Assembly (NCBI GenBank): GCA_965198915.1
Contig: CBDAQC010000001.1
Span: forward strand, 434,001-498,000
Source of the DNA: BOG-908 sp965198915
Lineage (GTDB): Bacteria; Pseudomonadota; Alphaproteobacteria; Acetobacterales; Acetobacteraceae
Direction of reading: 5' to 3'
Length of the DNA stretch: 64,000 bases
The notes beneath the pieces were generated by a model that made no database searches, was not told the origin of the DNA, and worked only from the letters and a program-made list of their open reading frames with translations. Made by a program: the position numbers and the translations under genes. Positions 56,201 through 63,271 of this stretch are shown one piece after another (position 1 is the first letter of the stretch; every line of letters begins with the position of its first letter).

Positions 56201-56355
56201 AGCGTCGCAAACATCTCGCCCGCACCGACGGTAAGCACCTCCGGCCCCGGTGTGGGTGGGATTATAACGTCGACTGGGAGAAGCCCCGAATTTACCGTAG
56301 CCGTTGAGCCGATATCGGCATCGAAAGTCTCATCTCCCCAGGTGAAGTGCAACAT
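53290..56355 (-). CDS. Large beta-helix / RTX-like surface or secreted protein
   Basis: 1021 residues, very acidic and Gly/Ser/Asp-rich, without Sec signal peptide. Residues about 40-370 form a right-handed parallel beta-helix (VENCSFSGCSISDEDGG, ITGNEFDG and similar, as in pectate-lyase-like folds). From about 400 to 960 there are many copies of short repeats such as GGSGALSVLGGSDELIEGGSGG and AGAGDDTVIVEG, related to RTX/hemolysin calcium-binding repeats. The C-terminus FQAGHGGGNDVIFGFQQGIDTFSFEG then DGTQVVLAGFVDNQHFF is a type I secretion-like end. It is likely exported by a type I system and acts in adhesion or matrix. GGGAGG is 5 bases before ATG 56355. No transporter genes adjoin. Confidence 0.85.
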   Translation of the reverse strand: MLHFTWGDETFDADIGSTATVNSGLLPVDVIIPPTPGPEVLTVGAGEMFATLAEATAHAPDGSIILVDAGTYTNDFATVTTKITIAGVGGMANFVATEAPPNEKGILTVDNDVTVENCSFSGCSISDEDGGNGAGIRYEGGQMVLENDSFENNQDGILGAPVIAGLTNTVTVDHCLFDDNGSGSGYTHNFYMGAVDKVTFTNNVSEGANVGHEFKSRAYANDIENNVFADGPTGDASYEIDLPNGGADTISGNLIEKGPNAQNQAFVHFGGEGIPYVGSSLLVAGDVFENDYGPDAVAVLNQTAVTADITGNEFDGVAANGIAAGPASETGNVDGQGNAIADQTLSGVLPGSTLFVTDDQSHAVTMDGTYGAIEGGSGLLTVTAVAGHIVVIGGSGGLDFTEVGYSGGNTITTMVNSNNALVISGQDLVDSQGTDTIACGTGNVTGQVYGQAQILDGSGNNQWSVLGSATITGQGGNPVVTVGDGAYASVGGSVGFLNVEDDGGSFAFDVNEGGSIQAVSEQGGAADVQVYDGVSHATTAGGPTGAILNLTSGDAQVLSVGNDLIHAGAGDDTVIVEGAATVYAGSGNLWIYGRGDTAGAVVYGSGGTYLIGGDTGNITYVGGDQASTVEAQCSHLSLVGGSGALSVLGGSDELIEGGSGGLNYDAIDFGGADTISTAAGASDTLTLSGADLVNSYGNDLIDAGSSNQTISIFGDSTVEGSSGNSQLSFHGNDTLSGVGYDQCTVSGGAYLSVVAGVLTALTVTDATVAISDQGGSPASATLTGSGYVTGGAWAGPGISVYTDGGEASAVTLGGGADTVNACGADTITCGSGPATVVLSADGSSVTGGDGTLNVYDYDWNSNDSHTVHAGAGDVSFLQGAGMLTFVGGSGNASIDGGWGSLSVVGGSGNLNVWGGDGGASIMAGSGDLSATLSAAGGTVDFGSGNAAIQAAGWGGANDYVFQAGHGGGNDVIFGFQQGIDTFSFEGVNVVSEVIGSTSTALALSDGTQVVLAGFVDNQHFF

Positions 56356-56642
56356 GTATCCTCCCTCGAAAAGGCGACACGCCTTTGGTCTCTCAACCGC
56401 GAGTTGTAGCGTATGTTGCAACGATACGCAATCGCCACATTCTGTCGTTGGCGCTGCTACCGCGGCTAGCATCGGCGCTCAGCCTCGTGCCCGGCATGGG
56501 TTCGCCGCTCAGACCGTAGTCCGCCGCTGATCGGAGCTTCCGCATCTACCTCCGAGGTAGCATCCCATTTTGGCCATAACCGCTGCGATTTCGATGCGAC
56601 ATTTCGAGTTCCATTTTGAGAGGTTCGCCCGAGATGGCTGCC

Positions 56643-56972
56643 TTAGCCGCCGGACATTCGGGCGGCTACTGCGGCTTGGTGCTGCTGCAGCTCGCCTTCC
56701 GTGTCGCAGCGGAGTTCGCCCTGTTCGAGGCGCTGCACGGGTTCAGGAGCGACCTTCAGCGGCGCCGGCCTGTCGATCGCTGCCGGTTGGGCGCGGTCGT
56801 GCCTGCGATGGCGTCCCTGATGCCCGCCAGCGCCCGCCGCTCCCACTGCTTCCGGGCTGTCCTGCAAGGCTGTGCCAGCGGCTCCAAGATCGTCGGACGG
56901 TTGCGCAGATGCTTCCGTGAAGATGAGGCAGACGAAAGCCGCTAACGCGGCGCGGGTGGGCGTGATCCTCAC
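56643..56972 (-). pseudogene. Truncated exported protein, copy 1 of the repeat-borne gene
   Basis: GTG start with signal peptide MRITPTRAALAAFVCLIFTEASAQ, then a frame that differs from copy 2 because of one extra A near 56850, and a TAA at 56643 directly after ARMSGG. It shares APLKVAPEPVQRLEQGEL and LQQHQAAVAARMSGG with copy 2. Original function unknown. Confidence 0.5.
56644..56971. repeat. 328-bp dispersed repeat, copy 1
   Basis: From TAGCCGCCGGACATTCGGGC to GTGGGCGTGATCCTC, this stretch matches 60689-61015 in the same orientation at roughly 80-85 percent identity by eye. Both copies carry the start of a small exported protein on the minus strand. The copies bracket the HTH gene, copy C, the anchor-P gene and the IS3 remnant. 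Confidence 0.8.
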
Positions 56973-57292
56973 CTTCTCAGCTCATAATGCGTCCTCAACG
57001 GCGGCCACGCCGAACAAGCCAGCGTAAAACTTCGTCGCGAACCGCAGATCGCCCAAGGCGGAGTGTTCTTCTTCCATTCCCGGCGCTTACTAGCCGGCAC
57101 GACTCTAACGGTGGCGGTCCGAATTGCGAAACAACTCTGCCCGGACTATCATTTCTGCCGTGCCCTCTTAAGGTAAGCAAGACCCAGAAACCCGCTGATA
57201 AGCGTGAGCACAGAAAGCATCACAGTCGTGTCAATGCTCGCATGCAGATAGTGACAGGAATGTCCTCCTACTGACTGGCACACTATCCTACT
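56973..57292. other. No supported gene
   Basis: About 320 bases before the HTH gene. No protein-like frame. Confidence 0.5.
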
Positions 57293-57598
57293 GTGGCCAA
57301 CTTAGGCAAAACCAATGACGTGCCGGCCGGACGTTCGGCTTCGTGCTGGCTCTGTCCACAAAATCAGACTACGCCGGCGGTGATGCCACCGCCCCATCGT
57401 CCCCCAGACTTCCTTGCAACAGGCTCGTTTCTGACTGTCCGAGACCTGGTAAAGCGCTGGAGAATCTCAGATCAGAAGATTCGAAGGCTCATCCAAGCTG
57501 GCGAGTTGAGTTGCGAGGTGCACTGGCACACATTCTATATTCCGGAAGAAGACGTTCTGCAGTTTGAAAAACGCCGATCGGAGCCAGTGGCCAATTGA
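57293..57598 (+). CDS. Excisionase-type helix-turn-helix protein
   Basis: 101 residues from GTG 57293 (ATG 57383 is a possible later start). The C-terminal half is an HTH_17/MerR-type DNA-binding domain: FLTVRDLVKRWRISDQKIRRLIQAGEL, then a wing WHTFYIPEEDVLQFEKRR. The N-terminal 40 residues are Pro/Cys-rich and may not be translated. Such proteins act as phage or transposon excisionases or plasmid regulators. No integrase is near. Confidence 0.65.
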   Translation: MANLGKTNDVPAGRSASCWLCPQNQTTPAVMPPPHRPPDFLATGSFLTVRDLVKRWRISDQKIRRLIQAGELSCEVHWHTFYIPEEDVLQFEKRRSEPVAN

Positions 57599-57627
57599 AT
57601 GAAAGTATCTCGCGATGCTCCGGGTAG

Positions 57628-58032
57628 GGGCGGACGGCCGCAAAGCGGATCGGCGACGCCGCCCGTATTGCCGACCGCGGCGCCATCTTCGACGCTGCCC
57701 GCCACGCCCTCACGCTCCATCAATGGCTGCAGGAGCCCGACCTCGACCAGGAAGGCGAGGTGCAGCGGGCCGACAGATTGCTGCACGCCGAAGCCGGGCC
57801 TGTCCCTTTGCTCGCTGCTGCCGCGGGTTTTCGAGTCTGGATCGACGCCGGCGAGATCCGCGCGGCCATTCGCGCGGCCCTCGTGCGCTTCTGGGTCCGC
57901 TCGCGCCTGCTCCGCGCACCCGTGCCGCTGACCGGTGCGACCGCCTTACCTTCTAATGGGGAACTCGCCCGCCGCCGTGAACCGACCTCTCGGACTGTGC
58001 AGCCACGCTGCAAGCCAGTTGGTGAGCTTTGA
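57628..58032 (+). pseudogene. Fragment of an unidentified gene
   Basis: An open frame without start codon reads AKRIGDAARIADRGAIFDAARHALTLHQWLQEPDLDQEGE, then LLHAEAGPVPLLAAAAGFRVWIDAGEIRAAI, ending in unrelated sequence that overlaps copy C. The first 90 residues are clearly coding in type; the family may be a plasmid-type DUF such as RHE_PE00001-like, but I am not sure. Both ends look cut. Confidence 0.4.
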
Positions 58033-58326
58033 TGTGGAGGGTTGCGCGAAGCCTATACCGCGCAGCTGCACGTTTGCTGGCTCTTCGCTATCTCCGAAAC
58101 TGCGGCATCGAAGTGACCAAAGCCGTGCCTGCGCCTGGAGCAGAGCACGCAAATGTTCGCCCTGAACGCTCCCTCGCTCAAGACAGGGCTTGAGCTTGTC
58201 CTCTAGGGCAACGAGCAGGTCTCCAGCGATTTGGAGTTCATTCGCGTCGCATGCGTGGTGGAAAGCTACTAGAGTGTCGTCTGTTGCGCGACGGCCGAAA
58301 ATCAGGCTCGGTCGTTTCATATACAT
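57946..58326 (-). CDS. AFHxACD-family small protein, copy C
   Basis: 126 residues. Core RPSLIFGRRATDDTLVAFHHACD, LQIAGDLLVALEDKLKPC and LLQAQARLWSLRCRSFGD matches copy A closely. The tail has NWLAAWLHSPRGRF where copy A has SAWLRGQRR. AAGGGA lies 8 bases before ATG 58326. Its end overlaps the unrelated fragment upstream on the other strand. Function unknown. Confidence 0.7.
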   Translation of the reverse strand: MYMKRPSLIFGRRATDDTLVAFHHACDANELQIAGDLLVALEDKLKPCLERGSVQGEHLRALLQAQARLWSLRCRSFGDSEEPANVQLRGIGFAQPSTSKLTNWLAAWLHSPRGRFTAAGEFPIRR

Positions 58327-58739
58327 GGTCGGTCCCTTGGTTGGGTGGCCAGATTAAGTGCCCTACAACTCTTTACGCACAACTCCTATGAACGGATGCG
58401 ACCTGCAACGAAAAAGTACGGGAGTGTGCGTTCACACTTAGGCTTTGGGGCGTGCCTGTGGGGGGCGCATCTAGTGGCGCGGCGCGGCCGAACAGTATCA
58501 CTTGTCAACCTGATCTCTCGCTCCCGTGCTGGCGGAAGACGAGCCACAGGTCGTTTGCCCGGCCGGGTAATCCTCATGTACCGCTCTTCGATGGACCGGG
58601 GTGGCGCAAGTTGAGGTTGTATTGCCGGGTGCCCATTAACCTCAGCGTGCATTTCACTTGCTATTGTAAATCGGAAATCGTATCGTTCCCGGTGCGCACA
58701 AAAGACCTCTCGAGGTTCTTCTGCGCTATGGAGGATAGT
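58327..58739. other. Promoter-containing spacer
   Basis: 413 bases between divergent genes; no supported gene. It should hold the promoters of copy C and of the anchor-P gene. GGAGGA at 58730-58735 is the latter's ribosome-binding site. Confidence 0.5.
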
Positions 58740-60062
58740 ATGTCGAAGAATCGTGAAGAGGTGGCATCAAGCCGGCGAATTGTTCGTGGCTTGGCGTTTG
58801 CTGTGACTGTGGCGGCATTTTCGCAACTAGTGGCGGTCTCTCATGCAATTGCCGCTCCGCTTCCAGGCGAGATGTCCGGCTCGGCAGGTTCGCTGAGTCT
58901 GTTCATTGGTGCGAGCACGGTCGCCTCGCCTATGCTTCGCTCCGCGTCCGTCGGATGCCCTTGCAACGGGACAAACGGCGTAGCGAGAGCTACCAGCATC
59001 GCCTCGATCGCTCTCGGAGCTTCTGGTAGCCTCATTTCAGCAGCCAATACGACAGCAACAGCCCTCGGCACAAACAAGAATGGTTTGGCGGCGACAATCG
59101 AAGGAGCGGAGGTCACCAAGCTTAATCTTCTTGGCGGGTTGATTACGGCGGATGCGATCACTTCGAGGGCGAGCGTGGGCGCAACGCCGAGCACGCTTAA
59201 ATTCTCCGATGAAGGCACTACGGTTTCAAACCTTGTGATTGCCGGGACGAGCATCGACCCTGCTGTGCCAGACAATACTACCATTGTCCTGCCCGGCCTT
59301 GGGTCCGTGATAGTGAAAGCCGTAACCAAGACTGGCAATAACAGACGAGCGGCTATTCTGGTGCATGGTCTGTTGGTCGAAATCAGTGCAGATAACAGCT
59401 TCGGTTTACCTGTCGGCAGCAGGATCACGGTAGCCAGCGCAGGGGCCGGCTATTCCCGGGTAGAACCAGCCGCTTTCCAAGAAGGATCTGCAGTTGCAGC
59501 AGAACTGACGGGTGATGCGAGCAGTAGCCTTGACACTGCAGTTGGCCTGGGAAAAGGGGTTGGTCTGCCGAGCTGTACAGGAACTGCAGGCGCTACACTG
59601 GAAGGTGGCACTGGCGCTTTGGACATACCTGGGGTTGCGTCAGCGGTATCGGAACGATCAACCGCCTTTGGCGGTCCGGTGGGCACTGCGCTGGTCACCA
59701 AAACTACTTCAACTCTCTCTAACGTTTCTCTATTGGGTGGCCTGATCACTGCAAACACAATCTCTGCAGTAGCTCAGGTGAGTAGGACCGGAAACATCTC
59801 CTCCACCTCGTCTGCCGGGTCGGGACTAACGGGTTTAATGGTTGCTGGCGTTGCTGTGCCAGCGAGTTCGCCGGCGAACCTGAAACTGACGTTGCCAGGC
59901 ATTGGGGACGTCATCGTCAATGAGCAATCTGCCGGCGCGCTGGGTGGTAGGATAGAAGTCATCGGACTAGATGTTGAGGTCACGCACACCAATTTGCTGG
60001 GCATTCCAGTAGGCGCGCGTTTGATGCTTGGGCGCGCAACTGCAACGGTGAGGCGGTTCTGA
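58740..60062 (+). CDS. Exported protein with two choice-of-anchor-P-type domains
   Basis: 440 residues. A signal peptide covers about 1-40 (IVRGLAFAVTVAAFSQLVAVSHAIAAP-type hydrophobic core). Two similar domains follow, about 60-230 and 240-440. Each has a KLNLLGGLITADAITSRA or NVSLLGGLITANTISAVA strand, then a VSNLVIAG or LTGLMVAG stretch, an LPGLGSVIV or LPGIGDVIV strand, and a final LPVGSRITV or IPVGARLML. This is the pattern of choice-of-anchor-P proteins, well known from actinobacteria. GC and codon use look lower than in the neighbours. ATG 58740 has GGAGGA 4 bases upstream. No C-terminal anchor is evident, so it is probably periplasmic or released. Confidence 0.8.
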   Translation: MSKNREEVASSRRIVRGLAFAVTVAAFSQLVAVSHAIAAPLPGEMSGSAGSLSLFIGASTVASPMLRSASVGCPCNGTNGVARATSIASIALGASGSLISAANTTATALGTNKNGLAATIEGAEVTKLNLLGGLITADAITSRASVGATPSTLKFSDEGTTVSNLVIAGTSIDPAVPDNTTIVLPGLGSVIVKAVTKTGNNRRAAILVHGLLVEISADNSFGLPVGSRITVASAGAGYSRVEPAAFQEGSAVAAELTGDASSSLDTAVGLGKGVGLPSCTGTAGATLEGGTGALDIPGVASAVSERSTAFGGPVGTALVTKTTSTLSNVSLLGGLITANTISAVAQVSRTGNISSTSSAGSGLTGLMVAGVAVPASSPANLKLTLPGIGDVIVNEQSAGALGGRIEVIGLDVEVTHTNLLGIPVGARLMLGRATATVRRF

Positions 60063-60139
60063 AAAGCTAGAAACAACGGGGTGAGTTTCTGATTATCTGC
60101 ACAGAACTAAAGGACTCAGGCCTTGAGGGCATAAGCCGG

Positions 60140-60420
60140 GCGATGTTCAAATGGTCTGAGCGCACGGGGTTCGGCTGTAGGTCATCGAGCAGGGCAAGTC
60201 GGTGCAGAACGCCGTTGTGGAGCGGCTCACGGTAGCATGCGTGACGAGTGTCTGAACCTACACTGGTTCCGGTCTCTCCATCACGCCCGCGAGGAGATTT
60301 CCGCCTGGCGCGGCCACCACAACGCCAAACGCACACATTCCACGCTTGGCTGGCTGTCGTCGGTGAAGTTCCTGACGACGAGAACTACGCCGGTGCTTGA
60401 ACCTCTTACGGGCTCCGCAC
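60140..60420 (+). mobile_element. Remnant of an IS3-family transposase (OrfB)
   Basis: VIEQGKSVQNAVVERL corresponds to the IEPGKPxQNAFVESF catalytic Glu region. After a frameshift, MRDECLNLHWFRSLHHAREEISAWRGHHNAKRTHSTLGWLS matches the C-terminal end of IS3-type integrase cores. The rest of the element is missing and no inverted repeats were found. Confidence 0.75.
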
Positions 60421-60474
60421 CGGCGCTCACCGCAACTGCGCAACAGGAGGTTTTCAGTTTACCGTGGCCCGGAT

Positions 60475-61016
60475 TCAGAAGAATGGCTGACCGACCAGAG
60501 CAAATTCTTCGGGATTTCGAAACAGGTCTTCGATAAGCTCCGCCGTTAGGATAAATGACGTCCGACGTATCGGAGACGAGGACGGGCAAGCCTTTAGCCG
60601 CGACTTGATCCAGACGCGCGTCGGGGTCACGGACCGAAATGCCGAAAGCTCCGCATTACTCGAGTTGTCGTTGACGCCGGACAGGACGTAGCCGCCGGAC
60701 ATTCGGGCGGCTACGGCAGCTTGGCGCTGCTGTAGCACGCCTTCCGTGTCGAAGAGGAGTGCGCCCTGGTCGAGGTGCTGCATGGGCGCAGGAGAGACCT
60801 TCAGCGGCGCTGGCTTCTCAATCGTTGCAGGTTGGGCGCGGTCATGCCTGCGATGTCGTCCCTGATGCCCGCCAGCGCCCGCCGCACCCACTGCTCCGGG
60901 CTGTCCGGCAAGGCAGTGCCGGCGGCTCCAAGATCGTCGGACGATTGGGCCGACGCTTCCGTGAAGATGAGGGAGACGAAAGCCGCCAAAGCGGCGCGGG
61001 TGGGCGTGATCCTCAT
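60475..61016 (-). pseudogene. Exported protein, copy 2 of the repeat-borne gene, frame broken
   Basis: From ATG 61016 a signal peptide (MRITPTRAALAAFVSLIFTEASAQ) leads into SPEQWVRRALAGIRDDIAGMTAPNLQRL and a stop at 60801. The neighbouring frame goes on with APLKVSPAPMQHLDQGALLFDTEGVLQQRQ and MSGGYVLSGVNDNSSNAELSAF to a stop at 60475. Both halves look like real protein, so one frameshift probably split a gene of about 180 residues. Copy 1 has the same join with a different indel. Function unknown. Confidence 0.5.
60689..61015. repeat. 328-bp dispersed repeat, copy 2
   Basis: Matches 56644-56971, same orientation. It is less degraded than copy 1: the frame runs past the position where copy 1 has a stop. 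Confidence 0.8.
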
Positions 61017-61144
61017 CGTCTTAGCCAATTGGGCGGCTCGCATGCAGAGTATCCCTTTGCCGGTGGCCGCCTTGTGCGGGTGAAGGGCTGATTGCGAGTC
61101 TGCGCTCTTAGGGAGGTCCTTATGAGCAAACGTAGCAGCACAGC

Positions 61145-61492
61145 ATGGCCCAGATAACCTTGTTAACGGGGTCAGAGCGTCGGCCCCGGTGGAGTGATGA
61201 CGAGTGGGAGCGGATTCTGGCAGCGGCATCCGCACCGGGTGCCATCGTTGCGAACTGTTCCTGCCAATTCGAGGTGTCCACAAGCTTGATTTACTTATGG
61301 GGGGAGCAGGCCTTGGCGGCGGGTCAGCTTGGGTCGGCCTTTGCGCCTGCTATTTCGGCCGGCGAACCTATGCTGGTGAAGGAGCCGGGGCCTGCGGCGA
61401 ACCTTATCGAACTGCCCGACGGGTCACGGGTGAAGATCAGCCCGCACGCTTCGCCCGAGATGGTGACGGCGGCACTGCGGGCACTGCAATGA
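61145..61492 (+). CDS. tnpA: IS66-family accessory protein TnpA
   Basis: 115 residues. RRPRWSDDEWERILAAASAPGAIVANCSCQFEVSTSLIYLWGEQ is the HTH of IS66 OrfA (usual form RRRWSxEEKxRIVAEA ... VSxSxIYxWRRQ); the usual Arg-rich end of the helix is altered. The second half has FAPAISAGEP and IELPDGSRVKISPHASPEMV, typical for the family. Its stop overlaps the tnpB start by 4 bases. Confidence 0.85.
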   Translation: MAQITLLTGSERRPRWSDDEWERILAAASAPGAIVANCSCQFEVSTSLIYLWGEQALAAGQLGSAFAPAISAGEPMLVKEPGPAANLIELPDGSRVKISPHASPEMVTAALRALQ

Positions 61493-61836
61493 TCCCGATC
61501 GCTAGCGGGGTGCGCATCTGGATCGCGACCGGGCACACCGACAGGCGCCGCGGCAGGAACGGCCTCGCGCGGCAAGTGCAGGAGGGTCTTGGGCGGACTC
61601 CTTTTGCGGGCGACGTGTTCGTGTTCCGCGGCCGCAGCGGTTTTTTGGTCAAGGCGCTCTGGCATGATGGTGTCGGGTTGTCGCTGTGTGCCAAGCGGCT
61701 TGGCCGCGGCCGCTTTGTCTGGCCGCAGACGGTGGACGGCGTGGTTGCGCTAACCGCGGGTCAGATGAGCTATCTTCTGGAAGCGGTCGATTGGCGCAAC
61801 CCGCAGCAAACCTGGCGCCCGGAGCTTGCCGGGTAG
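61489..61836 (+). CDS. tnpB: IS66-family accessory protein TnpB
   Basis: 115 residues, full length for IS66 OrfB: MIPIASGVRIWIATGHTDRR, then LARQVQEGLGRTPFAGDVFVFRGRSG, VKALWHDGVGLSLCAKRLGRGRFVWP and a C-terminal MSYLLEAVDWRNPQQTWRP. Needed with TnpA for transposition by TnpC, which is broken here. Confidence 0.9.
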   Translation: MIPIASGVRIWIATGHTDRRRGRNGLARQVQEGLGRTPFAGDVFVFRGRSGFLVKALWHDGVGLSLCAKRLGRGRFVWPQTVDGVVALTAGQMSYLLEAVDWRNPQQTWRPELAG

Positions 61837-61906
61837 GCGGATAATCCATGGTGTGTCGTCAAAAAGAAGCTACGCGGTTACGACGTTTGTGATTTACTGG
61901 CTGGCG

Positions 61907-62122
61907 TGAACGCCGAGCTTGCCGCCCTGCTAGACGACTTGATGCGCTGAAAACCGCGCTGCTGGCGGCACGCGCGGAGGTAGCCGTCACGCAATGCTCC
62001 AGAGACCAGGCGCTGATCGCGCATCTGAAGCTGGAAGTCGCCAAGCTCAACCGGGATGGGTTTGGGCCGCGGTCGGAGCGCACCGGCCGGCTGCTGGATC
62101 AGACGGAATTGCTAGGCGCTTG
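61907..62122 (+). mobile_element. tnpC: 5' remnant of IS66 transposase gene tnpC
   Basis: After GTG 61907 the frame stops at 61951, and the frame one base over continues as LDALKTALLAARAEVAV, ALIAHLKLEVAKLNRDGFGPRSERTGRLLDQTELL, the leucine-zipper region of IS66 TnpC. The catalytic part (about 400 residues) is absent. The element cannot move by itself. Confidence 0.8.
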
Positions 62123-62454
62123 GCGAGTCAGCAACGAGTGCCTCCAACTCGGCCCCCCATCGCGCTTTAGGCGACACCGTTTCGCCCCACGCGACGGCAT
62201 AGAGAGGAGGAAACTTAGGCCACGTCACATAGCGGAAAAGGTTTTAAGACGTTACGGGACATAGATTACCTGACTTACATAAATCGCGGAAGCCTGCCCT
62301 TGCGACCGAGCCCAAGCCAACCTTAGAGGTTGCCGTCCGACGTGCACAGGCAACGTCACTAACTTCGCCAACATTCGTGACCTACTGCTCCACAGTAGAC
62401 AATGCAAGGCTCTAAAGCACTTGCTTTAGAGAAGCTGTATAGCACCGAATCTGT
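62123..62454. other. Spacer after IS66 remnant
   Basis: About 330 bases without a supported gene, AT-rich towards 62450. It ends in the palindrome at 62410-62431. Confidence 0.5.
62410..62431. repeat. Perfect 22-bp palindrome
   Basis: CTCTAAAGCA and TGCTTTAGAG are exact inverted copies around CT. It lies 24 bases past the 3' end of the small membrane protein gene, so it could be its terminator, or an operator. Confidence 0.6.
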
Positions 62455-62655
62455 CTATTCAAGGAAATAGCTTGCGCCTACAATGAAGAGAAAGCTTAAA
62501 ATAACTAGCGCAACGAAAATTCGCAGAGCTGCCGCAGGACCGAAAAAAATAAACATCAGTCCGACAGCCAGCATCCCAAACGCACTTAAAGAAAGTATAA
62601 CGTAACGCACAACCGTTTTGGATACAGACCTATCTCTACCCGAAAATATCGACAT
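62455..62655 (-). CDS. Small two-helix membrane protein
   Basis: 66 residues. Two hydrophobic helices: YVILSLSAFGMLAVGLMFIFF (about 18-38) and IFVALVILSFLFIVGASYF (about 46-64). Basic N-terminus before helix 1. AT-rich, unlike its neighbours; weak ribosome-binding site. No family recognised. Confidence 0.5.
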   Translation of the reverse strand: MSIFSGRDRSVSKTVVRYVILSLSAFGMLAVGLMFIFFGPAAALRIFVALVILSFLFIVGASYFLE

Positions 62656-63102
62656 AAAACTTAATCCACTCTGCCCAAGTTACACCACCCAAAGCACCAC
62701 ATCGATGTCGCGTCGGCTCATCTCAAGCCAAGTCATCTTGCAGTTAGCTGATGCACGCGAACACTTCACTCGCTCCACCCGTCTATCCCGATGTATGCGG
62801 GATACGGATCGAGCTCACCGTGCCGGCAGTAGACGAAAGTTTTTCCTCTCTCGCAATGAGTTGCTTTAGCATTCAATCCCACACATCCAATCCCATGACG
62901 GTGATGAGCAACGACATTGGCGTTGCCGTTCAATCCTAAACGGAGGTCCATCTAACATCACAACGAAAAGTTGCGCTGTCAACTAAAACACACGCTTTAG
63001 GCGGAGCACGCAAGCTATTCGAACTACGGGTGCATGTTGGCTGTCTTTTGCAAGCGTAACGAGTTTGGGGTGGAACGGGGAGGGAAAGCTATGAATGCGT
63101 GA
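62656..63102. other. AT-rich stretch, no supported gene
   Basis: About 450 bases with lower GC than the rest of the window; open frames are short and lack starts. Confidence 0.5.
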
Positions 63103-63271
63103 TCGACGAGGCTGTGGTTCGGACAGCGGGCGGTGGAAGACGCTTTCAAGGCGTTCCATCAGGCCTGCCAGGCTGGCGATCTCCATGGTTCCACTGATTG
63201 CTGCTCTACAGGAGGAGAGGTTCAAGCTCTACATGGAGAAAGGTGAGGTGAAAAGGGGAGCGTCTTTGTAA
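63103..63271 (+). pseudogene. AFHxACD-family protein, broken copy D
   Basis: The frame TRLWFGQRAVEDAFKAFHQACQAGDL lines up with the start of copies A and C. The matching sequence then continues in another frame as VPLIAALQEERFKLYMEKGEVKRG (copy C: DLLVALEDKLKPCLERGSVQG), ending at TAA 63271. So this is a frameshifted, 3'-truncated member without the RLWSLRCR part. Confidence 0.55.
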
